Source: JAGVSR01 sp963778225
Lineage (GTDB): Bacteria > Pseudomonadota > Alphaproteobacteria > Rhizobiales > Hyphomicrobiaceae
Assembly (NCBI GenBank): GCA_963778225.1
Contig: CAVZTR010000007.1
Span: 1-64,000 of the forward strand
Length of the DNA stretch: 64,000 nt
Direction: 5' to 3'
Below the pieces are notes generated by a model. It searched no databases. It was not told where the DNA came from and saw nothing but the letters and a program-made list of their open reading frames with translations. This document shows positions 50,080 through 58,500 of this stretch, one piece after another. How positions within the stretch are numbered: position 1 is the stretch's first letter; each line of letters begins with the position of its first letter. Made by a program: the position numbers and the translations under genes.

Positions 50080-51303
50080 ATGTTTTTGGCGCGTCAGAAG
50101 TCGCACGAGTTCTACGCAGCACAGGGCGGTGCCATTGCGCCCCTGTTTGGTCTGCTCATGCTCGTCATGTTGTTCGCGATGGGTATCAGCATCGACGGCG
50201 CACGCGGCTTCCGCACTGCGACTGTGGCTGGAAGCGCCCTTGATGCCGCGGCTCTCGCTGCCGCAAAGGCGCTGCGGCTTGATAATCTAAGCGATGCAGA
50301 GCTCACGGCAATGGCGCGCGATTACTTCATTGCCAACCTTGCCGACCACGACACTCGGGCGGCTCTTGAGAGCATCTCCGTCGTAGTCGACCGAGTCATC
50401 AATAGTGTTCAGCTGGTGGCGGACATTAAGCTTCCTGTTACGGTGTCGGCCGTCATGGGCAAGGAGTATTTGACGGTCAAGGTCAAATCGGCGGCCGTGT
50501 TTGACGTCAAGGATGTCGAGGTGTCGATGATGCTTGACGTGAGTGGCTCCATGGATGGCAGCAAGATTGCCGATCTCAGGGCTGCGGCCACCGATCTAGT
50601 CGATATCATGCTCCCCGGGGACAAGCCCAACGACAACAAAGTCGCGATTGCTCCATTTTCGACATCAGTGAATGCGGGAAGCTTGACCAACGCAGTTTCC
50701 GTGGGCGTGGACAGTCGGGGACGCTCTCAGGCTGGACGCAACACGACATGTGTGACGGAGCGTTCGGGAGCAGAGGCCTTCACCGATGCGGCACCGGCAA
50801 GCAAAATGCTGAACCGGAAAGCGACGTTCTGCCCGACGACAGCGGTCGTTCCCCTCACCAACGATGTTGATGCCCTTCATGATGCAATAAACTCGCTTCG
50901 GGCAAACGGAATGACGGCCGGACATCTCGGCACTGCGTGGGCTTACTATCTCTTGTCGCCAAACTGGGCTTCAGTTTTTCCCGCAGACAGCGAACCCGTC
51001 GCCTACGACGAGCCGACGGTCCGTAAGGTCGCGATCCTAATGACAGACGGAATGTTCAACAGCACATATGAGAGTGCGAACGGATCCTCGGTCACGCAGG
51101 CGCGGAACATCTGCGATAAGATGAAGACCTCAGGCATCACCGTGTTTACCGTCGGGTTTCAGGTGCCAGCCGATGTTGTTCCCACCTTGCAGTACTGCGC
51201 AACCTCGCCAAAGCACTTCTACAACGCGACGGACGGCGCCGAACTTCGCAAAACATTTACCGATATCGCGAACCGGCTGAATGGTTTGCGTCTCTCCTCT
51301 TAA
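50080..51303 (+). CDS. TadG-like pilus assembly protein with von Willebrand A domain
   Basis: A 407-residue protein. The N-terminus (GGAIAPLFGLLMLVMLFAMG) is a TadE/TadG-type membrane anchor, cut or retained like a pseudopilin. The rest is a von Willebrand A domain with the metal-site motif DVSGSMDGS and a later LMTDGMFN. TadG proteins belong to Flp/Tad pili, but no other tad gene is near, so this is an orphan copy. Soluble vWA parts may bind surfaces or partners. The 220-base region before it is A+T rich and presumably holds its promoter. Confidence 0.8.
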   Translation: MFLARQKSHEFYAAQGGAIAPLFGLLMLVMLFAMGISIDGARGFRTATVAGSALDAAALAAAKALRLDNLSDAELTAMARDYFIANLADHDTRAALESISVVVDRVINSVQLVADIKLPVTVSAVMGKEYLTVKVKSAAVFDVKDVEVSMMLDVSGSMDGSKIADLRAAATDLVDIMLPGDKPNDNKVAIAPFSTSVNAGSLTNAVSVGVDSRGRSQAGRNTTCVTERSGAEAFTDAAPASKMLNRKATFCPTTAVVPLTNDVDALHDAINSLRANGMTAGHLGTAWAYYLLSPNWASVFPADSEPVAYDEPTVRKVAILMTDGMFNSTYESANGSSVTQARNICDKMKTSGITVFTVGFQVPADVVPTLQYCATSPKHFYNATDGAELRKTFTDIANRLNGLRLSS

Positions 51304-51327
51304 CTCCAGAAGTCAGTGCCAAACGAA

Positions 51328-51368
51328 AGGCCGCCACCACTCTGAATGAGCGGGGCGGCCTATTCTTG
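51328..51368. terminator. Hairpin after the TadG-like gene
   Basis: AGGCCGCC and GGCGGCCT form an eight-base perfect stem with an 18-base loop, followed by ATTCTT. It lies between two convergent genes and may end transcripts from both. Confidence 0.55.
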
Positions 51369-51392
51369 CGAGCGGCAACTTGGGCGCAGCGA

Positions 51393-52238
51393 TCAGCCGG
51401 TGAAGGGAACAACTGTCTGGCGCTGCGTGCCGAGCCCTTCGATGGTGAGTTCCATCACGTCGCCTGCCTTCAGATACTGCGGCGGCTTCATGCCTGAACC
51501 GACGCCCGGCGGCGTGCCGGTGGTGATCACGTCGCCCGCTTCCAGCACGCAGAACTGGGTGATGTAGGCGACGAGGTAAGGGATCGAGAAGATCATCGTC
51601 GAGGTCGAGCCCTTCTGGCGCGTCTCACCGTTGATCTTCAGTTCCATTGCAAGGTTGGCGGGGTCGACTTCGTCGGTGGTGACGAGCCATGGGCCGAGGG
51701 GACCAAAGGTTTCGGCGCACTTGCCCTTCATCCATTGGCCGTTGCGCTTCATCTGAAAGCGGCGCTCGGAGACGTCGTTGCAGATGGTGTAGCCCGCTAC
51801 GTAATCCATTGCGTCCTTTTCTTCGACATAGCGGGCGCGCTTGCCGATGACGAATGCGATTTCCAGTTCCCAATCCATCCGATCAGAATTCTTGGGATAG
51901 ATGACGTCGTCATTGGGACCGCAGATGGAGTTGCCCAGCTTGTTGAAGAGAATGGGTTCGGTGGGGATTTCCTGGCCGGTTTCACGGGCGTGATCGGCGT
52001 AGTTCAGGCCGACAGCGATAAAGCTCCAGGGACGTGAAACGGGAGCGCCGAGGCGGACGCCTTCCGGTGCCAGTGGCAGGCTCGCAGGATCCAGCGCGCG
52101 GAGGCGGTCGAGGGTCTCCTTGTCGAGCGTGGCGCCGCCGATGTCGGGCACGTGCGCGGAGAGATCGCGGATCTTGCCATTCGCATCGACGAGGCCCGGC
52201 TTTTCCGCACCCGCATTCCCGAACCGCACGAGCTTCAT
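51393..52238 (-). CDS. Fumarylacetoacetate hydrolase family protein
   Basis: A 281-residue enzyme of the FAH fold. The acidic metal ligands are in WELEIAFVIGK, and later segments are GYTICNDVSERRFQ and GDVITTGTPPGVGSG. It hydrolyses or decarboxylates a 2-keto acid in a catabolic pathway; close relatives include 2-keto-4-pentenoate hydratase-like and ureidoglycolate lyase-like enzymes. ATG 52238 is clear because the upstream part of the frame overlaps the end of the penicillin-binding protein gene. Confidence 0.88.
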   Translation of the reverse strand: MKLVRFGNAGAEKPGLVDANGKIRDLSAHVPDIGGATLDKETLDRLRALDPASLPLAPEGVRLGAPVSRPWSFIAVGLNYADHARETGQEIPTEPILFNKLGNSICGPNDDVIYPKNSDRMDWELEIAFVIGKRARYVEEKDAMDYVAGYTICNDVSERRFQMKRNGQWMKGKCAETFGPLGPWLVTTDEVDPANLAMELKINGETRQKGSTSTMIFSIPYLVAYITQFCVLEAGDVITTGTPPGVGSGMKPPQYLKAGDVMELTIEGLGTQRQTVVPFTG

Positions 52239-52350
52239 GACTGGTCGTCCCACGTTGTTGGTTGAAATCGCGGATCTCCATGCGCGAAAAGCCGGCGGGG
52301 CGCAAGCGAGCGAGGCGGGCCGGTTGGTCGCGGAGGACGGGGGAGCGGCG

Positions 52351-54841
52351 TCAGCGGTTGCCGAGGCTGCGAAGGGTTTCTTCGGCGGCGGTGATCCTTC
52401 GGTTTGGACCATCTGCGGCGGCGACGGGGATTTTCGCCGGAGGTACTGGCGGGGGCAGGAGTTGGGACTGAGGGTTGGACCGTGAGAGCGCCTTCAGATC
52501 GTTCAGCAGGACCTCGAGGAGGGGAGCGGCGATCTGGGATGCATGCAGGGATGTTGCCCAGGGTTCGCGGACCGAGCCGGTGCCGACGAGGACCACATAG
52601 CTGTAGGCCGCGCCGTTGGAGAATTGCAGGCCTCCGGTGGTCCAGACATCGACGGTGGCGTTGGGGTCTTCGGTGACCTGGGTGCCTGTCTTGGCGAAGT
52701 GGAAAGCGCATGTCGTTGCGGCGCGCTGCACACCAATGCGACAGCGAGCGCAGCGTGCCGGCGGGCTTCTTCCCCGTGGCGTAGCAAAGCGGCGCTTCAA
52801 GTAGCGCACGCACGAGGGGCGCGGCCTCGGGCTTGATCACGTCCGAAGGCAGCACGCCGGTGTCGAGCGGACCGGACGCGGCGGCTGCCGATCCGGCACT
52901 CGTATAGTCGTAGGAGCGCACGAGAGTCGGCAGCTTGACGGGGACCGAGCCGCGCCGAAGCAGCGAGGACAGCACGACCGATGACATCATGTGGACGCGG
53001 CGAGGGCTGCCGGAGATCTGACCTAGAACCACGGCGGTGGACGGCGGCACGCCGGAACCGAAGGCGTCAGCGGGCGGCATCGTAAAGCCCAGACGGTCGA
53101 TCAGTTTCTGCACGCGCGCCTGACCGACGAGAGCGGTGCGATTGATCAACGGCGAATTCAGCGAACACGCGAAGGCGACGATCGCGCGACGGCTTTCGCG
53201 TCCGGTGCCGCCGCGTGCGCAGGTGTCCAATCCTGCGGCCGGTGCTTCGGTGTCGAGATAGGGGCTGTTGGCGGTGTCGCGCATCGTGTTGGCGATGGCT
53301 ATTGCGGCGATGACCTTGCCTGTGGAGGCAACCATGCGCGGATCGTGTTCGGGCTCGTATCGTCCGGTGCTGCGGCTGCGGGCGACGGGGGCTCCGAAGT
53401 ATGCAGCGATCTCCCCCGTCTCGTAATAGCGCACGATCTCGCCCTTGTGGTCGGCGGCGACCACGACGACGTTCGGTATTTTGGTTTCGTCGTTTGCGCG
53501 TGCGGGGTCGAGCGCGTAGCCGGCAGAAATCTTCGACCGCTCGTTCTGATCGATGCGGGCCAGAGCGGCCGTGATCTTAGAACCGAATTCAAGGTTTTCG
53601 ATGGTGTCGAGCGTGGTGGTGACGCCGCGGACGTACGTGCGCCATGAGAAGCCGTAGGTCTGCTTCATCTCTTCGCGCATACCGAACCGGGCGGACGGCA
53701 TCAGGGCGTTGGCGCGGATGACAGGATTGGCTTGAGCGCGAGCGGCTAGGGCAGGCGCGAATCTGTCGAGGGCTTCTTGCAAGCGTGGTCGCACTTTTGG
53801 ATCGGGTGGACCACCAGCGAGGCCGACCAGTTCGAAAACGATCTCGGCTTTCTGCTTCTCGTCCGTGATGAGTTTCTCCGCGCAGGTGCGGGCGCGCACT
53901 TCGGTGATGTAGCGCCAGCGGTCGAGGCGGACTTCGTTCAGCTTTTCGCTGCCGGGCATCAGAATGATCGGTTTATTGACGGCGGACGCGAGCACCATCT
54001 GCTCGGCGACAGTCAATTCGCTGGCTTCTTTGCCGAACACGATACGGCTGGTCACTTCGACGCCGTGAAGCGGTGAACCGCCAGTCCGCTGCGCGAGCCA
54101 GATGTGGTTTGCGGCCCACTGCTTTAAGGGCGTGTCTCCATCGCGCGTGAGGACGCGGTAGACGACGGGTGCGAGCCACCATTCGCCGATCTTGCGTTTC
54201 AGCTTGGTCAGAGCGCCTTCGCTGGCGTCCGGCGGCGTTTTGTAGATGACGCGCACGAACTGCATCGGCAGCGTGGAGCCGCCGACACCGATGCTCGGCC
54301 GATTGGATGCAATGCTGCGCTGGATCGACGAGAGCGGGATTTTAAGGACGCCGAGCAGATCGATGCCGTAAGGGTTGAGCCACGTGCCGAGATAGCGGTC
54401 CTCGTGGAACAGCAGGCACTTCCAGTAGAATTCGGGCACGTCGCGGACGGGTATCGACTTATGGTCGGGGTTGGCAGTGTAGTCCCCGACTTCGATGGTG
54501 TGGTCGGTGTAGTTCACGTCGCGCGCGCTATCGAGGCGCGGATCGAAGGTGCCGACGAAGCTGCCGCGGCGGTCGTAAATGGCTGTCGCCACCCAGCGTT
54601 CAGCGTCGTATTTCAGCTTGTCGGCGATGGTGTAGGCACCGGTTATGCCGCGGATGGGAGCGACGACATAAACGAGACACAATGCGAATAGGACATAGGC
54701 GAGGCCAAAAAGGAACACATGCCGCAGGGGGCCAAGCCGGGGATTGAAAGCCACAGTCTCGGTGAGGAAACGCAGCAGCAGGATCGGCACCCGCATCAGG
54801 GTTTCGAGCAGAGCAGTCAGGAATTTGATGATACTTCCCAT
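52351..54841 (-). CDS. Class A penicillin-binding protein (GT51 + transpeptidase), one frameshift
   Basis: A bifunctional peptidoglycan synthase anchored in the inner membrane. A membrane segment lies near residues 25-50. The GT51 glycosyltransferase domain has LFHEDRYLG and GGSTLPMQFVR. The transpeptidase domain has STGK (nucleophile Ser), a CSLNSPL segment (SxN) and FAKTGTQ (KTG). The frame shifts at 52701-52702, where one extra base separates the MRF segment from HFAKTG. Without it the chain ends at 52351 with a Pro/Arg-rich tail, about 829 residues. ATG 54841 is preferred to 54871. It is divergent from the ECF sigma gene. Confidence 0.85.
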
Positions 54842-54994
54842 GGACCTAGCGGAGCGCGGCACCGGATGCACTGACGTCCCGGATCTGCCCTCCCAAGGCC
54901 TAGTCTCCGTTTATGGCACGGCCTCGGCCCGTTTGCGGCTTGGCCGTGTTCGCATCGCGCCGGAATGGCGCCTTCCCCTCCCGGGCAGGGGTGT

Positions 54995-55019
54995 GGAATA
55001 TCCGGGCCAACACCTCGTT
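54995..55019 (+). promoter_or_regulatory. Possible EcfG-type stress promoter
   Basis: GGAAT-N16-CGTT is one base off the general-stress-response consensus GGAAC-N16/17-CGTT used by EcfG sigma factors of Alphaproteobacteria. It lies 33 bases before the sigma-factor start. The rest of 54842-55051 holds the leftward promoter of the penicillin-binding protein. Confidence 0.35.
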
Positions 55020-55051
55020 CTCATTGCGCAGCGCCGCGGAGAGGGCATTCC

Positions 55052-55594
55052 GTGACGGAAGAAGTAAGAGCTCGAATGATCGCGTTCCTGCCGCGTTTAC
55101 GCAGGTTCGCATTCGCGCTCACGAGAAACATGGATCAGGCCGACGACCTCGTTCAGGACACGTGCGAGCGTGCGCTCTCACGTCTTGATCAATGGGAGCC
55201 GGGTACAAAGCTCGAGAGTTGGATGTACCGCATCGCGCAAAACCTCTGGCTCGACCGTAAGCGGTCCGAAAAGGTCCGTGGTCCGGCGCTCGAAATCGAC
55301 GAGGCCATTGGACTCATGGGCGAAGACGGACGCACGGTAACGGAGAACCGGCTGACGCTCGCCGCGGTCAGCGAAGGAATGGACCGGTTGCCGCCGGACC
55401 AGCAGGTTCTCGTCGCCATGGTTTGTGTTGATGGGCTTTCCTACAAGGATGCGGCAACGATCCTGAATGTGCCAATCGGAACCGTCATGAGCCGACTTTC
55501 CCGAGCGCGCCAAGCGCTTTACCAGCATATCGCCGCCGACGCAGGCGTTCCCAACCCCCAGCTTCAGGAGCGCGTCCATGGTTCACGTTCCTGA
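55052..55594 (+). CDS. ECF sigma factor
   Basis: A 180-residue sigma-70-family factor of the extracytoplasmic type. Region 2 (AFALTRNMDQADDLVQDTCERA) and region 4 (GLSYKDAATILNVPIGTVMSRLSRARQ) are clear, and region 3 is absent. GTG 55052 follows GGAGAGGG (55038-55045). The stop overlaps the next gene by 17 bases, an arrangement typical of a sigma factor and its anti-sigma factor. It is not EcfG itself by neighbourhood, as nepR and phyR are absent. Confidence 0.9.
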   Translation: MTEEVRARMIAFLPRLRRFAFALTRNMDQADDLVQDTCERALSRLDQWEPGTKLESWMYRIAQNLWLDRKRSEKVRGPALEIDEAIGLMGEDGRTVTENRLTLAAVSEGMDRLPPDQQVLVAMVCVDGLSYKDAATILNVPIGTVMSRLSRARQALYQHIAADAGVPNPQLQERVHGSRS

Positions 55595-56387
55595 CGAAAT
55601 CATCATGGCTTACGCCGACGGCCAGGTTTCGGCCGAGGAGAAGGCGTGGTTCGAGAGCATGCTGGCGACCGACCCTGCATTGCGGTCGCGGCTCAATCCG
55701 TTCGTTGCAACGGGGCCGGGACAGTTTTCCGCTTTCGACGCCGTCCTTTCGGCGCCTGTTCCCGACCGGCTCCTGGAGACCGTTCGCGGCATTACGCCGG
55801 CTGCCAAGAAAAAGGTCGCGCAGCCGGGGTTGTTCGAGCGGCTCTTCCCGAACGGGTTTGGGCTGATGCCGGTGGCCGGATACGCCGCCGCGCTCGTGGT
55901 GGGCATCGGGTTGGGCTCCGCGCTTCTTGGGACTTCATCTTCCGTCGAGCCCCTCGTTCGCGCCGATCGCGATGGATTCGTGGCGGCCGGGAAACTGCAA
56001 GTTGCGTTGGATACGACACCATCGAACGACAGGCGTTTGATAAGTGAAGGAGACATTCGGCCGGTGCTCACGGTCAGGGACCGTGATGGCCGCGTCTGCC
56101 GGCAATACGAAATCGTCGGGCCCGGCAAAGCTGGTCCGCAGGGCTTCGCCTGCCGCGAGAATGACGGCGATTGGCGGATCCGGGTTCTGACCGGCGGGAC
56201 CGACGCGGGCGGCAGCGCCCAGACGGTGGGGCAGAACGACGAAGGTGCCGCTATCAACAGCATGGTCGGCAACATCGTGAAGAGCCTGCCGGGCCAGAGC
56301 GAACTCACGGCTGCCGAAGAACTGTTCCTGATCGAAAAGGGCTGGGACGGTGCGCCTGATACCGGCGCGAGCGGCGCAGGAAATTGA
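55578..56387 (+). CDS. Probable anti-sigma factor, membrane-anchored
   Basis: A 269-residue protein. The N-terminal 60 residues (DEIIMAYADGQVSAEEKAWFE) resemble the anti-sigma fold but lack the HxxxCxxC zinc motif. One membrane segment follows at about 97-117, then a periplasmic part with a DRDGRVCRQYEIV segment and a Gly/Ser-rich tail. Overlap with the ECF gene, the topology and the family pattern support an anti-sigma role. The signal it senses is unknown. Confidence 0.75.
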   Translation: MVHVPDEIIMAYADGQVSAEEKAWFESMLATDPALRSRLNPFVATGPGQFSAFDAVLSAPVPDRLLETVRGITPAAKKKVAQPGLFERLFPNGFGLMPVAGYAAALVVGIGLGSALLGTSSSVEPLVRADRDGFVAAGKLQVALDTTPSNDRRLISEGDIRPVLTVRDRDGRVCRQYEIVGPGKAGPQGFACRENDGDWRIRVLTGGTDAGGSAQTVGQNDEGAAINSMVGNIVKSLPGQSELTAAEELFLIEKGWDGAPDTGASGAGN

Positions 56388-56696
56388 TGCGCCGTCTGGA
56401 ATAGACCGCAGCGGCCCACGTTGTTCTTCAGTTCACTGCTCCCTGAGACAGACCACCGCGAAACATCCGGACCGCCCCGAAGGATCAGAACCGGCGGACT
56501 GTCAAACAGGAGACTTGGTGCTCACTCCAGCCGGGGCTTTCCCGCACGGGCTTCGGCTGGAGCGACACCTAGACGGGGGTAGGCCTAACCGCCCTCCTGG
56601 CCGCTCCCCGATGCGAGGCCCGTCCCGCGCCTAACCGGAAGCCCCCGCTGCCGGCTGGATTGCGGACGGGCCTCAATTCGTTTCCGCGTGTCGTCG
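56388..56696. other. Convergent intergenic region with inverted repeats
   Basis: No gene is supported. CTCCAGCCG and CGGCTGGAG (around 56524-56562) form one hairpin. GAGGCCCGTCC (56616-56626) and GGACGGGCCTC (56664-56674) form a second, perfect 11-base stem around a 37-base loop that can fold further (CCGG/CCGG). They may end transcripts of the anti-sigma and moeA genes, or be a small structured RNA. Confidence 0.5.
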
Positions 56697-57978
56697 TCAC
56701 GCGTTCTTGGAGGCGATGCCGAATTCCGTAAAGGGAATGAAATCGACGAGATCGCCGACAGCGATGTCGGTGGCGTTCTCCGGGATGTCGATCAATCCGT
56801 CCGCGACGCGCAGCCCAGAGATCAGGCCCGGAGCCGTCGCGCGCAAACTTGTCGACGGTTAAACCCTGAGACGTGTCCGTGAGGATGCCGCGCCAGAATT
56901 CGCGCCGTCCGACCTTGCGGCCTTCGAAGGCGAACGCGGCAGGCAGTCGATAGCGACGGGGGGCTGGCCACGCGGCGCCCCCAAGACGACGGAGCATGGG
57001 AAACGCGTACATCAATCCGCAAACAAACACCGCGACGGGATTACCGGGCAGGCCCACCACAATCGTGTTGCCGATTTCGCCAAACATCATCGGGCGGCCA
57101 GGCTTGATCGCGATCTGCCAGAAATGGCGCGAGCCGAGTTTGCCCAGGCTCGCCGCCATGTGATCTTCCTCGCCCTGGCTCGCGCCGCCGGAGGTGAGGA
57201 CGACATCGTAGTCGCGCGCGGCCGCGGCGAGTGTGCGTTCCACGAGGACGCGGTCGTCAGCGAGGATGCCGAGGTTGGTCACGGTGGCGCCGACCAAGCC
57301 GCCGAGAGCCGCCAGCATCGGAGCGTTGGCGTCGTAGACTTCGCCAATGGCGATGGGGCCGGACCCTGGCGCTTTGATTTCATCGCCGGACGAGACGACG
57401 GCGATCCGCAGCGGCTTATAGACCGGTACATCCGCGACGCCGACCGAGGCGAGTGCCGCGAGGTCCTGAGGGCGCAGGACATGACCGGATTCGAACAGCA
57501 CCGTGCCTGCGGCGACGTCTTCACCGGCTTTGCGCACGTTGGCCCCGGATTTCAACCTGGGAATGAGTACGCCCGAACCATCGGGAGTGAGCGTGCAGTC
57601 TTCCTGCATCGCGACCGTATCGGTGCCCGCGGGCATGACGGCGCCGGTGAGCGCTCTGATGACATGGCCGGCAGGACGTTCGCCGCGGAATGGGTGACCG
57701 GCAGCAGCCCGGCCTGCAATCGGCCAATGGCGTGTTGGGTCGGCCTCCACTTCGGCGGCGACGTACGCATAGCCGTCGACGGCGGAGTTCGTGTGAAGCG
57801 GAACGGGATGAGGAGCGGTGATCAGATCAGCCAGTGCGCGGCCTACAGCCGAAGCGAGCGGTACGGTTTCGTGCCCGGCTATCGGCGCAATGCGGGCCTT
57901 CAGGCGCGCAATGGCTTCATCATGCGTGATGAGCGATGCGGCGGGTTGGAAACGCGGAGAGGTCGGCGATGATGTCAT
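56697..57978 (-). CDS. moeA: Molybdopterin molybdenumtransferase MoeA, one frameshift
   Basis: A cytoplasmic enzyme that inserts molybdenum into molybdopterin. Segments such as LHTNSAVDGYAY, the ALTGAVMPAGTDTVAMQED block, VLTSGGASQGEEDH and VVGLPGNPVAVFV are diagnostic. The frame shifts near 56827-56829, where GGGCC should read GGCC. After repair the C-terminus ends FIPFTEFGIASKNA at 56697, giving about 427 residues, close to family length. ATG 57978 or ATG 58023 may be the start; neither has a strong ribosome-binding site. The distant MOSC protein (17301) may be a functional partner. Confidence 0.88.
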
Positions 57979-58500
57979 GGAAGGCAATCTGCGTGACGTC
58001 GTTGCAGACTGCGGTATGCGCATTCATTGCGTGGGGCGCAAGCGTCCTGGCTGCGAACCTTGACAAGTTCTCAGAGTTTCAGCGGTCATTAGATGACGTG
58101 AAGTTGGATCAGAAGGCGTTCAGAAGAACGAAAAGGCCAACACCGACCGCTGGCCCCAACATAGACGCCAATACCAACATCAGAAAAGACTTACCTGCCA
58201 TACCACGCAACCCCGCACGCTACTTACCGGTCCTCGGCCGGTTCACCGTTGTCCTCCGACGCGATCCCCTCTCGTCTCAGGACTTCTGTCTGCGACGCAC
58301 CCACGCCCTGTTGCGTCTCAGATCACGCAATCTTTACATGGGAAAAAAGCCCGTGGATCACGCTTGTCTCACTAATGTCATAATGTGATCTCGCATGGGC
58401 GAACGTGATGCCGCAGTGCACAAAACGTAGCAAGTTTACTCGTAAGTCGCTGAAATATTTCAACTAAACGATGGTCATTTTGAAGGCGCTGTGGTGGAAA
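57979..58500. other. Intergenic region between moeA and the ATPase gene
   Basis: About 520 bases, A+T richer than the surroundings towards 58400-58480, with no domain-bearing gene. A rightward frame with a signal-like start (about 57972) overlaps the moeA 5' end and looks weak. A 30-residue leftward hydrophobic frame is annotated separately. No clear promoter or terminator could be defined. Confidence 0.4.
58109..58201 (-). CDS. Possible 30-residue single-pass membrane peptide
   Basis: A short leftward frame runs from ATG 58201 to TGA 58109. It encodes a Lys at position 4, then an unbroken hydrophobic stretch of Leu, Val, Gly, Ala and Met, ending LLNAF. The composition is that of a small inner-membrane protein. 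The ribosome-binding site is weak, and codon evidence is too short to judge. It fits in the otherwise empty interval between the ATPase and moeA, on their strand. Confidence 0.25.
   Translation of the reverse strand: MAGKSFLMLVLASMLGPAVGVGLFVLLNAF

Noticed and set aside
57936..58388. Rightward frame with a signal-peptide-like start
   Set aside because: It overlaps the 5' end of moeA in antisense, its later part is low in similarity to any domain, and no good ribosome-binding site was seen.
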